The notes: generated by a model from the letters alone, not told the origin. A stretch of 64,000 bases of DNA from Micromonospora sp. NBC_01740 (GCF_035920365.1 NZ_CP109150.1:7253349-7317348), one strand, 5' to 3'. Positions 36,369 through 46,400 are shown, numbered from the stretch's first letter. A program made the numbers and translations.

Positions 36369-37052
36369 TCAGTACCGCACCTGTTCGCGGGAGTGCTGCG
36401 CCTGGTCCTTCACGTCGTGCGCGGCCGAACGGGTGTCGTCCTTGACGGCGTGCACCGCGTCCTGGGCGGTGGAGCGCACCGACTGGGTGGCGTGCTGCGC
36501 CGGCTCGCGCAGCTCCTCCTTCAGCTCGTTGGCGACCTCGCCCAGCTTCTCCTTCACCACCCCGGCGTGCTCGCCGGCCTTCTCCTTGACCTGCGACGCC
36601 ACCTGCTGCTCGCGGCGGGTCGACGGGATCAGCGAGGAGGCGAGCCAGCCGACGCCGAAGGCGATCAGGCCGGCGGCCAGCGGGTTGCCCTCGGACTTCT
36701 GCCGGATCACGTGCGGCGCCCGCTGCGCGGCGTCGCTGACCGTCGAGGCCGCCGAGTGTGCCTTGTCGCTGACCGTCGAGGCGGCCGAGTGGGCCTTGTC
36801 ACTCACGGTCGATGCTGCCGAGGAGGCATGGTCGCCCACCGCGTGGGCGCCGTGCTTGGTGCTGTGACCCAGGTCGGAAGCGCTTCCCATCACCTTGTCC
36901 CTCACATTCTGCAGTGCGTTGCGGGCCCGCTGCTTGCGGTCGTCGACGATGCGGGCGGGGCTGACCTTGTACGCCAGCGCGTCCACGTCGGAACTCAGGT
37001 TGTTCCGGGTGGCTTCGATCTCCCGGCGGATCTGGTCCGGGTCGGTGCTCAT
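36369..37052 (-). CDS. DUF3618 domain protein
   Basis: 227 residues from ATG 37052, which overlaps the holin-X stop by 4 bp and has AGGAGG upstream. The N-terminus DPDQIRREIEATRNNLSSDV is the DUF3618 signature. The centre has three near-identical repeats of SAASTVSDKAH, one possible membrane segment (PLAAGLIAFGVGWLASSLIP), then a long amphipathic Lys/Glu/Ala-rich helix region like LEA proteins. Members are usually found with holin-X proteins in the actinobacterial envelope. Third gene of the trio; a stress role is inferred. Confidence 0.88.
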   Translation of the reverse strand: MSTDPDQIRREIEATRNNLSSDVDALAYKVSPARIVDDRKQRARNALQNVRDKVMGSASDLGHSTKHGAHAVGDHASSAASTVSDKAHSAASTVSDKAHSAASTVSDAAQRAPHVIRQKSEGNPLAAGLIAFGVGWLASSLIPSTRREQQVASQVKEKAGEHAGVVKEKLGEVANELKEELREPAQHATQSVRSTAQDAVHAVKDDTRSAAHDVKDQAQHSREQVRY

Positions 37053-37501
37053 CGGGCGACCTCCTGCGGGTGGGGCTTGAGCGCGTCGGGGATCCGCTGC
37101 ACGCTGTCGTTGGTCTGCTTGAGGCCGCGGATGTGCTCGGCGCTCTTCTTGGCCTTGGTGTAGAGGACCGCGGCGATCGCGCCCCAGATGACGGCCACGA
37201 TCAGGGCCGCCCAGCCGGCGTCCATCACGTTGGACAGCCCGGCCCAGAGGGCCAGCGACAGGAAGAGGGCCACCATGTAGCCGCCGAAGCCGGCGCCGCC
37301 GAAGAAGCCGGCGGTCTTGCCCGCCTTCTTGCCCTCCTGGCGGATCTCGGCCTTGGCCAGCTCGACCTCCTGCCGCATCAGGGTCGACAGGTCGCTGGTG
37401 ACCTGGCGCATCAGCTCACCGATCGAGCTGCCCCTGACCTCGTCCGCGTCGTGGGGGTGGTAGCCGGAGTCCAGCCCCGCCCCCTGCGTCGGCATGCTCA
37501 T
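37049..37501 (-). CDS. Actinobacterial holin-X (phage holin family, DUF1469) membrane protein
   Basis: 150 residues from ATG 37501, with GGGAGG upstream. The soluble N-terminal helix SSIGELMRQVTSDLSTLMRQ, then EVELAKAEI, and two membrane helices (FGGYMVALFLSLALWAGL and AALIVAVIWGAIAAVLYT) are typical of the Act-Holin-X family. Despite the name, there is no sign of a phage. Second gene of the trio, coupled to DUF3618. Possibly an envelope protein that keeps membrane-associated partners in place. Confidence 0.9.
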   Translation of the reverse strand: MSMPTQGAGLDSGYHPHDADEVRGSSIGELMRQVTSDLSTLMRQEVELAKAEIRQEGKKAGKTAGFFGGAGFGGYMVALFLSLALWAGLSNVMDAGWAALIVAVIWGAIAAVLYTKAKKSAEHIRGLKQTNDSVQRIPDALKPHPQEVAR

Positions 37502-37532
37502 GCCGCCGCCTCCCTTCGGGTGATTCCTGGGC

Positions 37533-38312
37533 TCACGGACGGGTGGTCCCGGTCGACGGCACGCCCGGCAGCGGGTCGGTCTGGCTCACCGGCGGCAGCG
37601 GCTGGCCCACGCCACCGGCGGGGTCGGCGTAGCTGGTGGTGGTCTGCGGGTCGGCGTACGCGCCCGGGGTCGGGTCGAGGTAGCCGCCCGGCGGTACGGC
37701 GTCCGGCACCGCACGCGGGGCCGGCGGGGTCGGGATGACCGCGGTCCGCTCCGGGTCGTAGCCGGCGCCCGAGCCGTACGCGGGGTAGCCGTTGCCACCC
37801 TGGCCGTCGCCGGCGGCCGAGATGTTCTTGGTCAGCCGGCCGGCGAGCACACCCAGCACGGCGGCGCCGACCAGGAAGGTGCCCGGGTTGCGACGCGCGT
37901 AGTCGCGCACCTCGGCGATGAGGTCGCCGGGCTCGCGCTGCTCCAGCCAGCCGGCCACGCCGTGCACCCGGTCGGCGGCCTGGCGGGCGATCTCGCTCAC
38001 CGGGCCGGCCTGGCCGCCCTGCTCGGCCATCGAGCGCATCTCGTCGGCCAGCGAACGGAGCCCGCCGGCGGCACGCCGCTGCTGGTCGCCGGCCTGGCTG
38101 GCGAGCTGGCTGCGGGCCTCGCCGTAGAGGTTGCGCGCCTGGAGCTTCGCCTCGCCGACGACCTCCCGGCCCTGCTCCTTGGCCGTCCCGGCGACGGCGC
38201 CACCGGCGTGCTTGGCCTCCGAGCCGACCTGACGGGCCTGCTCGCGGACGCCGCTGCCGTTGCTCGACTCCTGCCCGTACGTGGAAGTCGTGGGTGACAG
38301 ATCGTAGGTCAT
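37533..38312 (-). CDS. Membrane-anchored protein with helical N-terminus and Pro-rich tail
   Basis: 259 residues from ATG 38312. The first 120 residues form Ala/Gln/Glu-rich helical repeats (EQARQVGSEAKHAGGAVAGT and EVVGEAKLQARNLYGEARSQ). One membrane helix follows (RNPGTFLVGAAVLGVLAGRL), then an 80-residue Pro/Tyr/Gly-rich tail with PDAVPPGGYLDPTPGAYADP. The architecture resembles YtxH-like stress proteins. It opens the three-gene operon; the gap to the holin-X gene is 31 bp. Confidence 0.82.
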   Translation of the reverse strand: MTYDLSPTTSTYGQESSNGSGVREQARQVGSEAKHAGGAVAGTAKEQGREVVGEAKLQARNLYGEARSQLASQAGDQQRRAAGGLRSLADEMRSMAEQGGQAGPVSEIARQAADRVHGVAGWLEQREPGDLIAEVRDYARRNPGTFLVGAAVLGVLAGRLTKNISAAGDGQGGNGYPAYGSGAGYDPERTAVIPTPPAPRAVPDAVPPGGYLDPTPGAYADPQTTTSYADPAGGVGQPLPPVSQTDPLPGVPSTGTTRP

Positions 38313-38393
38313 GATTTCCCTTCCGCTCGGAAAGTCTCCGCGGGTGTGTGCTGGGGGGATGCGTCGGCCGTTACTGCCGTCGCACCTCTTGAC

Positions 38394-38418
38394 CTACCCT
38401 GCGTTGCCGGTTCCATAC
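38394..38418 (-). promoter_or_regulatory. Possible stress-sigma promoter of the envelope trio
   Basis: On the minus strand GTAT (38418-38415) is followed after 15 nt by GGGTAG (38399-38394), close to the GTTT-N14-16-GGGTA pattern used by SigB/SigF-type factors, about 80 bp upstream of the first gene. One -35 base differs. The 259-bp divergent region holds no other clear element. Confidence 0.3.
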
Positions 38419-38571
38419 CTCCTTCGTGACTTTCCCTGCGGGCCGCCGCCGGACCGCTACAAAATGGAGGATCGGCGGATCGCGTGTCGTCCTTGTCACG
38501 CACAGTGTCCGACGCTCCCCCGCCGCCGGCGCCGCGGGCAGGGCGTTCCGCAGGTCCACGGAGGTGAATCG

Positions 38572-39051
38572 ATGGCACGACATGCACGCGGCGGCCCGGC
38601 GGGCCCGAAGCCGAAGGTGCAGCTCGCCGCCGTGGCCGCGGCCGGGGTCTTCACCCTGATCGGAGTGCTCGGGTTCATCCCCGGCATCACCATCAACTAC
38701 GCCGACATGACGTTCGCCGGCCACCACTCCGAGGCCCGGCTGCTCGGCCTGTTCCAGGTGTCGATCCTGCACAACGCGCTGCACCTGGGCTTCGGACTGG
38801 CCGGTCTGCTGCTGGCCCGCAGCGTCGCCGGGGCCCGGGTCTTCCTCGCCGGCGGCGGCGCCCTCTACCTCGGCCTGTGGCTGTACGGCTTCGCGATCGA
38901 CCGGGAGAGCGCGGCGAACTTCATCCCGGTCAACGACGCCGACAACTGGCTGCACCTGGTCCTCGGCTTCGGCATGCTCGCCTTCGGGCTGCTGCTCTCC
39001 AACCAGGTGGGCACGGGCACCCGGGCCGACGACCCCTTCGACCGCCCCTGA
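38572..39051 (+). CDS. DUF4383 membrane protein
   Basis: 159 residues from ATG 38572, with GGAGGTGAATCG as ribosome binding site; the ORF is open further upstream but without support. Four hydrophobic helices are seen (VAAAGVFTLIGVLGFIPGI, LHLGFGLAGLLLARSV, FLAGGGALYLGLWLYGFAID and LHLVLGFGMLAFGLLLS). DUF4383 proteins are small membrane proteins of unknown role, often near general-stress genes. It diverges from the envelope trio and is followed closely by another small membrane protein. Confidence 0.88.
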   Translation: MARHARGGPAGPKPKVQLAAVAAAGVFTLIGVLGFIPGITINYADMTFAGHHSEARLLGLFQVSILHNALHLGFGLAGLLLARSVAGARVFLAGGGALYLGLWLYGFAIDRESAANFIPVNDADNWLHLVLGFGMLAFGLLLSNQVGTGTRADDPFDRP

Positions 39052-39128
39052 CCCGCGCCGCGTGGCGGCGTTTGCCCGCCGCGCCCTCCGGGCACGGAGG
39101 TCGGAGGCCGTCGACGAGGAGGGGCGTC

Positions 39129-39788
39129 ATGCCGAGGTGGTTGCGTGACAACGCGCTGACCGTGGCGATGTTCGGCGCTTTTCTCGTCTTCCTGGTGTTG
39201 CAGAGCGTGTTCGGTTGGCAGACGTACAACCAGGAGCTGGCCGAGTTCGGGGCCGCGCCGACCAGCTGGCCGGCGTACCTGGGCACCGGGCACTTCATGG
39301 AGTCGGTCTTCGAGAACTGGGAGTCGGAGTTCCTCCAGATGGGCGGCTACGTCCTGCTCACCGCCTACCTGGTGCAGCGCGGGTCGGCGGAGTCGAAGCC
39401 GGTGGGGCAGACCGACCGGCCCGAGGACGACGAGCGGCGGGCCACCCCGGACTCCCCCTGGCCCGTACGCGCCGGCGGGCTGCCCTTGGTGGTCTACCGC
39501 AACAGCCTCTCCATCGCGCTGCTGCTGATCTTCGCCGGCTCGTTCGTCGGCCACCTGCTCGGCGGGACCGCCGACTACAACCAGCAGCAGGCGCTGCAGA
39601 GCGACGCGCCGCCGATCGGCGTGTGGGAGTTCCTCGGCACGAGCGACTTCTGGTTCCAGTCGATGCAGAACTGGCAGAGCGAGTTCCTCGCCGTCGGCAC
39701 GCTGATCGTGCTGAGCATCTTCCTGCGTCAGCACGCGTCGCCGGAGTCGAAGCCGGTCACCGCCGTACACGCGCACACCGGCGACTGA
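39129..39788 (+). CDS. DUF6766-like membrane protein with internal duplication
   Basis: 219 residues from ATG 39129, with GAGGAGG upstream. Two halves repeat the same pattern: a helix, a YNQ-containing soluble loop, WxxxLGTxxF, then NWxSEFL, a second helix and SPESKPV/SAESKPV. This indicates an ancient tandem duplication, with four membrane helices. I recall proteins of this kind as DUF6766, function unknown. It follows the DUF4383 gene by 77 bp on the same strand. Confidence 0.85.
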   Translation: MPRWLRDNALTVAMFGAFLVFLVLQSVFGWQTYNQELAEFGAAPTSWPAYLGTGHFMESVFENWESEFLQMGGYVLLTAYLVQRGSAESKPVGQTDRPEDDERRATPDSPWPVRAGGLPLVVYRNSLSIALLLIFAGSFVGHLLGGTADYNQQQALQSDAPPIGVWEFLGTSDFWFQSMQNWQSEFLAVGTLIVLSIFLRQHASPESKPVTAVHAHTGD

Positions 39789-39801
39789 CCGTCCGGCCCC
39801 G

Positions 39802-40251
39802 TCAGGCCGGCACGCGCAGCCGCTTGGCGAAGCACACGCTGTACGGGTTGCCGACGTACTCGCCGTAGACCGGGATCGGCTCGTACCCGCTGGAGGTGTA
39901 GAGCCCGATCGCGGCCGGCAGGTACGTGCCGGTCTCCAGGCGGAGCACCGCGTACCCCTGCTGGAAGGCCAACTCCTCCAGCGCGGTCAGCAACTGCCGG
40001 GCGATGCCCCGCCCCCGGTGGGCCGGGCGGACGTACATCCGCTTCACCTCGCCGGTGCCGGCGTCGAGCGCCTGGATCCCGCCGCAGGCGACCGCCCGCC
40101 CGTCGGCGACCACCACCAGGTAGCGGATGTCGTCGTGGGTGACGGTCGCCTGGCCGTCCAGCCCGCCGTCGGCCGCCCGCAGCTCGCGCTGCTGGGCGGT
40201 GACCAGGGCGTCGATCTCCGCATCGGTGGCGGGGCGCGACTCGATCAGCAT
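39802..40251 (-). CDS. GNAT family N-acetyltransferase
   Basis: 149 residues from ATG 40251. The acetyl-CoA-binding motif A is VKRMYVRPAHRGRGIARQLL (R-G-R-G-I-A), followed by LRLETGTYLPAAIGLYTSSG. The substrate is unknown; single-domain GNATs of this size act on small metabolites, peptides or antibiotics. It converges with the DUF6766-like gene, and obg ends about 100 bp upstream. Confidence 0.9.
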   Translation of the reverse strand: MLIESRPATDAEIDALVTAQQRELRAADGGLDGQATVTHDDIRYLVVVADGRAVACGGIQALDAGTGEVKRMYVRPAHRGRGIARQLLTALEELAFQQGYAVLRLETGTYLPAAIGLYTSSGYEPIPVYGEYVGNPYSVCFAKRLRVPA

Positions 40252-40323
40252 CAGGCCACGCTAGGCGGCGGGGATTTCGGGCAGGTTTCCGGCAATCGAC
40301 CCGCGCACGGAGCGCGACGAGCC

Positions 40324-40394
40324 ATTCGGCGTCGCCCGCCTGGGCGGGCTATTCGGCGTCGCCCGCCTGGGCGGGCTGTTCGGCGTCGCCCGCC
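40324..40394. repeat. 27-bp tandem repeat across the obg stop codon
   Basis: Units start at 40324, 40351 and 40378 (ATTCGGCGTCGCCCGCC plus TGGGCGGGCT; the third is 17 bp). In the obg frame one unit encodes QPAQAGDAE. The next unit begins TAG instead of CAG, which is the obg stop codon. Without that change the frame would continue. Confidence 0.95.
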
Positions 40395-41944
40395 GCCGCG
40401 ATGCGGGACGGGCCGGGCCCCTGGGAGGCACCGGGCCCGTCGGACGGGTCAGCCTCCCGGACCGGCCCGGCGTCGCCGAAGCCGTCCGCCGGGGCGACGT
40501 CGTCGGAGACGTCGGCGTCGGTGCCCTCGACGTCGTCCTCCGGGCGCTGCCGGCGGGCCTTGCGGGCCGCCAGCCGCTCCGCGGCGGACGCCCGGGTGGA
40601 CTTCTCCTCCAGCCGGACGTCGGTGCCCCGGTTGCCGGGGATGAAGTCGGCCCCGGCGTAGAGGGTCGGCTGCCAGTCGAACTCCCGCTCGCCGATCCGG
40701 ACCAGGTCGCCCGGTTCCGCGCCGGCCTTGCCCAGCTTCTCCTCGACACCCAGGCGGGCCAGCCGGTCGGCCAGGTAGCCGACGGCCTCGTCGTTGTCGA
40801 AGTTCGTCTGCCGCACCCACCGCTCGGGACGGACACCGTGCACGACCCAGGCGCCGTCCGGCGCGGCCTCGATGGTGAAGCCGGCGTCGTCGACCGCCCG
40901 GGGGCGGATCACGATCCGGGTCGCCTCGGCCGGCGGCGCGGCCTTGCGTCCCTGCTCCACCAGCTCCGCCATGGCGTACATGAGCTCCTTGAGCCCCTCC
41001 CGGGTCGCCGCGGAGACCTCGAACACCCGGAAACCGCGCTCCTCCAGGTCGGGGCGGACGATCTCGGCGAGGTCCCGGCCGTCGGGCACGTCGACCTTGT
41101 TGAGCGCCACCAGCCGGGGACGGTCGGCCAGGCCGCCGTACTCGGTCAGCTCGGCCTCGATGGTGTCGATGTCGGCGACCGGGTCCCGGCCGGGCTCCAG
41201 GGTGGCGGTGTCGATGACGTGCACCAGCACCGCGCAGCGCTCGATGTGCCGCAGGAACTCCAGGCCGAGGCCCTTGCCGGCGGCCGCCCCGGGGATCAGG
41301 CCGGGCACGTCGGCGACGGTGAAGGTGTGGTTGTCCAGCCGGACCACGCCCAGGTTGGGCACCAGGGTGGTGAAGGGGTAGTCGGCGATCTTCGGCTTGG
41401 CGGCGGAGATCACCGAGATCAGCGACGACTTGCCGGCCGACGGGAAGCCCACCAGCCCGACGTCGGCGACGCTCTTGAGCTCCAGCACCGCGTCGAGCTG
41501 CTCGCCGGGCTCGCCCAGCTCGGCGAAGCCGGGGGCCTTGCGCCGGGCGTTGGCCAGCGACGCGTTGCCCCGGCCGCCGCGCCCGCCCCGGGCCACCTCG
41601 AAGGTCGTGCCGGTGCCGACCATGTCGGCCAGGACCGTGCCGTCGGGGGCCTGCACCACGGTGCCGTTCGGCACCTTGAGCACAAGGTTGCGGCCGTTCG
41701 CGCCGTCCCGGTTCGACCCGGCGCCACCCTTGCCGTTCTCGGCCTTCACGTGCGGGCGGAAGTGGAAGTCCAGCAGTGTCGTCACCTGCGGGTCGACCAC
41801 CAGGGACACGCTGCCGCCGTGCCCGCCGTTGCCGCCGTCGGGGCCGCCGAACGGCTTGAACTTCTCCCGGTGGATCGAGACACAACCGTGCCCACCATCG
41901 CCGGCCTGCAGGTGCAGGACGACCCGGTCAACGAACGTCGCCAC
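40349..41944 (-). CDS. obg: GTPase Obg/CgtA
   Basis: 531 residues from GTG 41944 ([20 protein letters not shown]), with GGAAGGA 8 nt upstream; TTG 41953 is too close to that site. The glycine-rich Obg fold is followed by the GTPase domain with G1 [11 protein letters not shown]3 DVPG and G4 NKVD. The actinobacterial OCT domain is seen as [20 protein letters not shown]. Obg binds the 50S subunit and links growth to ppGpp levels. The acidic C-terminal tail beyond residue 445 is variable and ends in the 27-bp repeat. Third gene after rplU-rpmA, but a terminator with a T-run lies between rpmA and obg. Confidence 0.97.
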   Translation of the reverse strand: MATFVDRVVLHLQAGDGGHGCVSIHREKFKPFGGPDGGNGGHGGSVSLVVDPQVTTLLDFHFRPHVKAENGKGGAGSNRDGANGRNLVLKVPNGTVVQAPDGTVLADMVGTGTTFEVARGGRGGRGNASLANARRKAPGFAELGEPGEQLDAVLELKSVADVGLVGFPSAGKSSLISVISAAKPKIADYPFTTLVPNLGVVRLDNHTFTVADVPGLIPGAAAGKGLGLEFLRHIERCAVLVHVIDTATLEPGRDPVADIDTIEAELTEYGGLADRPRLVALNKVDVPDGRDLAEIVRPDLEERGFRVFEVSAATREGLKELMYAMAELVEQGRKAAPPAEATRIVIRPRAVDDAGFTIEAAPDGAWVVHGVRPERWVRQTNFDNDEAVGYLADRLARLGVEEKLGKAGAEPGDLVRIGEREFDWQPTLYAGADFIPGNRGTDVRLEEKSTRASAAERLAARKARRQRPEDDVEGTDADVSDDVAPADGFGDAGPVREADPSDGPGASQGPGPSRIAAAGDAEQPAQAGDAE

Positions 41945-41982
41945 GGGCGTCAATCCTTCCAGCGAGGGTCACGCCCCGCACG

Positions 41983-42023
41983 AAAAAAGCGAAGCGGGCC
42001 GGGACACGAGGTCCGCGGCCCGC
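41983..42023 (-). terminator. Rho-independent terminator between rpmA and obg
   Basis: Stem GCGGGCCG/CGGCCCGC (41994-42001 with 42016-42023). On the minus strand it is followed by TTCGC and then six T (41988-41983), the only clear U-tract terminator in the window. It would end most rplU-rpmA transcripts before obg. Confidence 0.78.
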
Positions 42024-42035
42024 AACGCCTTCGAA

Positions 42036-42290
42036 CTACTGCTGCGGCACGATGCTGACGGTCTTGCGACCGCGCTTGGTGCCGAACTGGACCGAACCGG
42101 CGGCCAGCGCGAAGAGCGTGTCGTCTCCGCCGCGGCCGACCAGGTCACCGGGGTGGAACTTGGTGCCACGCTGACGGATGAGGATCTCACCCGCGCTGAC
42201 GACCTGACCACCGAAGCGCTTCACGCCGAGCCGCTGCGCCGCGGAGTCACGGCCGTTGCGCGAGCTGGACGCACCCTTTTTGTGAGCCAT
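42036..42290 (-). CDS. rpmA: 50S ribosomal protein L27
   Basis: 84 residues, ATG 42290 ([20 protein letters not shown]), with no N-terminal extension, so no protease processing is expected (unlike Firmicutes L27). Conserved [20 protein letters not shown] and [10 protein letters not shown]27 reaches into the peptidyl-transferase centre. It follows rplU by 11 bp in the standard order. Confidence 0.98.
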   Translation of the reverse strand: MAHKKGASSSRNGRDSAAQRLGVKRFGGQVVSAGEILIRQRGTKFHPGDLVGRGGDDTLFALAAGSVQFGTKRGRKTVSIVPQQ

Positions 42291-42301
42291 CTGAGGACGA
42301 C

Positions 42302-42616
42302 CTACTTCCCGCTGGAGATGCCGGTCACCTTGACCTGGGTCAACGGCTGGCGGTGACCCTGGCGCTTGTGGTAGCCGGTCTTGTTCTTGAACTTGTGGAT
42401 CCGGATCTTCGGGCCCTTGGTGTGCGCGGCGATCTCGCCGGACACCGCGACCTTGGCAAGCTTCGCCGCGTCGGTCACCAGGTCGTCACCGTCGACGAGG
42501 AGCACCGCGGTGAGCTTCACCGCGTCGCCGGGGGCACCGACGAGCTTCTCGACCTCGATCACGTCGCCCTCGGCGACCTTGTACTGCTTGCCGCCGGTCT
42601 TGACGATCGCGTACAT
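42302..42616 (-). CDS. rplU: 50S ribosomal protein L21
   Basis: 104 residues from ATG 42616 ([20 protein letters not shown]); the open frame upstream to 42763 is not protein-like. The C-terminal [20 protein letters not shown] matches L21, which contacts 23S rRNA domains. First gene of rplU-rpmA; the 166 bp upstream should hold the promoter, but I could not identify a convincing one. Confidence 0.97.
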   Translation of the reverse strand: MYAIVKTGGKQYKVAEGDVIEVEKLVGAPGDAVKLTAVLLVDGDDLVTDAAKLAKVAVSGEIAAHTKGPKIRIHKFKNKTGYHKRQGHRQPLTQVKVTGISSGK

Positions 42617-42782
42617 CGGAGGCGGACTCCCTGTCGTTGAGGCTGCTGGCGGGTGTTCCCGCGGCGGCTCGCCGGGTAGCAGAGGCACGGCGGCGCGGGC
42701 ACGCGAGAACTCGGTACACCAAAGTGCACCGCCGGCCAGCGTACGCCATCGGAGGGCCCACACCCAAACCGGGCCCCGCCGG

Positions 42783-43286
42783 TCAGCGGGCGCAGAGCTG
42801 GTCGAGGCGCTGCCGGAGCCGGTCGAGCCCGGTCTCGTCGATCGAGTCGACGTCGGTGCCCAGCGTGCCGACCTCCGCCGCCATGTCCGCGAGGAGGGTC
42901 TTGAGCTGGGCGTCCTCGGCCCGGGTCGACTCGCGCCGCAGCGTGCTGCGCCAGTCGGTCAGCGCGGTGGAGATGCGGTCCCGGGCGGTCCGGGCCGCCG
43001 CGGCGTCGTCCGCCCCGACCGCCGCGACCATCTTGCCGAGCTCCTCGACGTACGTCCGTACGGCCGTCTCGCCGGCCCGCTGTGCCGCGGCACACACCTC
43101 GGGCGCGTTGCCGCCGGCCGCCCCGCTGCCGGCCCCCGGCGCCCCGCCGCCGACGGAACCGCCCGGCGTGACGCCACCGCTAGGTGCGCCGCCGGGTGGG
43201 CCGGCCCGCTCCGGGCGCTCGGCCGCGCACCCGGTGCCGGAGAGCAGGACGGCGGTGAGCGCGGTGACGGCGAGCATACGGCGCAT
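42783..43286 (-). CDS. Small lipoprotein of unknown function
   Basis: 167 residues from ATG 43286, with AGGAG upstream. The signal peptide ends in the lipobox LLSGTGC (Cys20). A Gly/Pro/Ser-rich spacer (residues 25-60) precedes an all-helical domain with [20 protein letters not shown] and a C-terminal Cys in LDQLCAR, which may form a disulfide with the Cys at the domain start. Not recognised. It lies between rplU and the rne terminator, probably transcribed alone. Confidence 0.75.
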   Translation of the reverse strand: MRRMLAVTALTAVLLSGTGCAAERPERAGPPGGAPSGGVTPGGSVGGGAPGAGSGAAGGNAPEVCAAAQRAGETAVRTYVEELGKMVAAVGADDAAAARTARDRISTALTDWRSTLRRESTRAEDAQLKTLLADMAAEVGTLGTDVDSIDETGLDRLRQRLDQLCAR

Positions 43287-43337
43287 CGTTCTTCTCCTGA
43301 CCGCAGGCGGCCGATCGTGGCCGGGGATCGACCATAC

Positions 43338-43381
43338 GACAGGGCCCCTCCCGCCGGACATCACCGGGAAGGGGCCCTGTC
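43338..43381 (-). terminator. Terminator of rne
   Basis: Perfect 12-bp arms GACAGGGCCCCT / AGGGGCCCTGTC with an interior CCCG/CGGG extension, about 20 bp beyond the rne stop. Confidence 0.85.
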
Positions 43382-43403
43382 ACACGTCGGGTCGGTCAGC
43401 CGG

Positions 43404-46400
43404 TCACGGCCGGGTACGCCGCCGCGCGCCGCTGCGGCGGGACCGGCGCCGGCCGGAGCCCCCCTCCGACTCGTCGCCGTCGGCGTCGGAGAGCGCGTCC
43501 GGGTCGTCCGGGGCGGCCAGCCGCGCCGACTCGCCCGTCTGGCTGTCGGCGACCTCTCCGGCGGCGGCCGTGTCCGCCTCGTAGCGGGACAGGTCGTAGC
43601 CCATGGTGTCGTGGTACTCGGCGTTCGGGGCGGCGTCGGCGTCGGTCTCGGTGACCTCGGCCACGGTGCGCTCGGCCGGCGCGCTCTTGCGCGCCCGCCG
43701 CCGGGAGGTGCCGGCGCCCTGCTCCGCCGCCGCCGGGGCGGCCACGGCCGAGGCGACCGCCTTGACCTTCTCCCCCGCACCGCCACCGCCGGAACGCGGC
43801 TTCTCCGGCACCGGCTCGGTGTGCATGATCAGGCCCCGGCCCTTGCAGCACTCGCAGGTCTCGCTGAACGCCTCCAGCAGGCCCGCGCCGATCCGCTTGC
43901 GGGTCATCTGCACCAGCCCGAGCGAGGTGATCTCGGTGACCTGGTGCTTGGTCCGGTCCCGGCCCAGGCACTCGGTCAGCCGGCGCAGCACCAGCTCACG
44001 GTTGGACTCCAGCACCATGTCGATGAAGTCGATCACCACGATGCCGCCGAGGTCGCGCAACCGGAGCTGGCGGACGATCTCCTCGGCCGCCTCCAGGTTG
44101 TTCCGGGTGACCGTCTCCTCCAGGTTGCCCCCGGAGCCGGTGTACTTGCCGGTGTTGACGTCGATGACCGTCATCGCCTCGGTCCGGTCGATCACCAGCG
44201 AGCCGCCCGAGGGGAGGAAGACCTTGCGGTCCAGCCCCTTGATGATCTGTTCGTCGATCCGGTACTCGGCGAAGACGTCCGTGGTGCCGACGTGCCGGCG
44301 CAGCCGGGCGACCAGGTCCGGCGAGACGTGCGACAGGTACGACTCGACGATGTCGTACGACTGCTCGCCCTCGATCACCAGCTCGCGGAAGTCCTCGTTG
44401 AACAGGTCCCGGACGACCCGGATGACCAGGTCCGGCTCCTCGTAGAGCAGCACCGGGGCGCCGCCCTCGGCCGCCTTGGCCTGGATGTCCTCCCACTGCG
44501 CCTGGAGCCGCTTGACGTCGCGCGCCAGCTCGTCCTCGCTGGCGCCCTCGGCGGCGGTCCGGACGATCACGCCCGCGCCGTCCGGCACCAGCTTCTTCAG
44601 CACGTCCCGCAGCCGCTTGCGCTCGGTGTCGGGCAGCTTGCGGCTGATGCCGGAGGCGTTGCCGTGGGGCACGTAGACCAGGTGCCGGCCGGAGAGCGCG
44701 ATGTGGCTGGTCAGCCGGGCGCCCTTGTGGCCGATCGGGTCCTTGGTGACCTGCACCAGCACCGAGTCGCCGGAGCGCAGCGCCTGCTCGATGGAGCGGG
44801 CCCGCCCCTCCAGGCCGGTGGTGTCCCAGTTGACCTCGCCGGCGTAGAGGACGGCGTTGCGGCCGCGCCCGATGTCGACGAACGCCGCCTCCATGCTGGG
44901 CAGGACGTTCTGCACCTTACCCAGGTAGACGTTGCCGGCCATGGTGCCGGAGGAGTTGCGGGTGACGTAGTGCTCGACGAGCACCCCGTCCTCCAGGACG
45001 GCGATCTGGGTCCGGTCGCCGCGCTGGCGTACCGCCATCACCCGGTCGACGGCCTCCCGGCGGGCCAGGAACTCCGACTCGCTGAGGATCGGCGGCCGGG
45101 TCCGGCGCTGCTCGCGGCCGTCGCGGCGGCGCTGCCGCTTGGCCTCCAGCCGGGTGGAGCCGGAGACGCCCTGCACCTCGTCGACGGTCTTGCGCGGCTC
45201 GCGGATCTTGACGACGGTCGGCACGCCGTCGTCGGCGCCCGCCTCGACGTCACCGGCGCCCCGACGGCGGCGACGACGACGGCGGCGGGTCAGCCCGTCA
45301 CCGCCCTCACCCTCCTCGTCCTCGTCGCCCTCGGACTCCTCCGCCTCGGCCTGCGCGGCCTCCTCGGACTCCTCGTCCTCGGCGTCCTCCGCGCCGCCCT
45401 TGCCCCGGCCGCGTCCACGGCGGCCACGGCGGCGCCGGCGGCGGGCCGCGGCGCTCTCGTCCTCGTCCTCGTCTTCGTCCTCGGCGGCTTCCTCGGCCTC
45501 CTCGGTCGGCTCCTCGGGCTCGACGACCTCGACCGCCTCGACGTCGCGGCGGCCACGCCGGCGGCGGCGCGCCGGCTCGGCCGGCTCCTCGGCGGCGGGC
45601 TCCTCCGGCTCCGGCTCCGGAGCGGGAGCCACGACCCGGGCGACCGGGACGTCCTCCGGCTGCGGGGCCATGAACAGCACGGTGGGCGCGGAGAGCGCGG
45701 CCCGCCGGCGGCGGGTGCGCGGCTCGGGCTCGACAACCGGCTCGGGCTCGACGACCGGCTCGGGCTCGACGGCCGGCTCCGGCTCGACGGCCGGCTCGAC
45801 CGCCTCGGTCGGCTCCTCCTCGGCGGGCGGGGTGACCGCCACGCCGGGCGGGACCTCGCCGGAACGGCTCTCCGCACCGCTGACCGCGGCGGGCGGGGCG
45901 GCGGCGCCGAACCCGGTGCCGGCCTCCGGCTCGATGCCGGCGGCGGCCGGCGGCTGCTCAGTGGGCGCGGCGCCGGTCCGATCGGCCCCGAGGGCGTCGC
46001 TCGGGGTCTCCGCGGCCGGCTCGGCCGCGGCGGGGGCCGCCTTCTTCCGACGGGTACGCGTCGCCTTGGCCGGCGGCGCAGCCGGCTCGGCGGGCGCCTG
46101 GTCCGCCTCGACCGGAGCCTCCGCGGCGGGCGGCGCGGCGACCTCGGGGGCCGGCCCGGCGGCCTCGACGGGCGGCGCGGTGGCCTCCTCGGAGGCCTTC
46201 GCGGTGGTGGCCTTGCGGCGGCGGCGCGTCGCCTTCGGGGCGGCGTCGAGGTCGCCGGAGACGGGGGCGAACACCTCGGCCTGGAGCGCCTCGCCGCTGC
46301 CCGGCACGGGCGCCGTCGACGCCTCGACCGGCACCTCGGTCTGCTCCGGCTGGTTCAGCGGCGTGGCCCGCCGCCGGGTCGTACGCCGTCGGACCGGCGC

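Noticed and set aside
36369..37501. Holin-family hit considered as a prophage remnant
   Set aside because: No integrase, terminase, structural or lysis genes. Holin-X proteins are ordinary chromosomal genes in actinomycetes.
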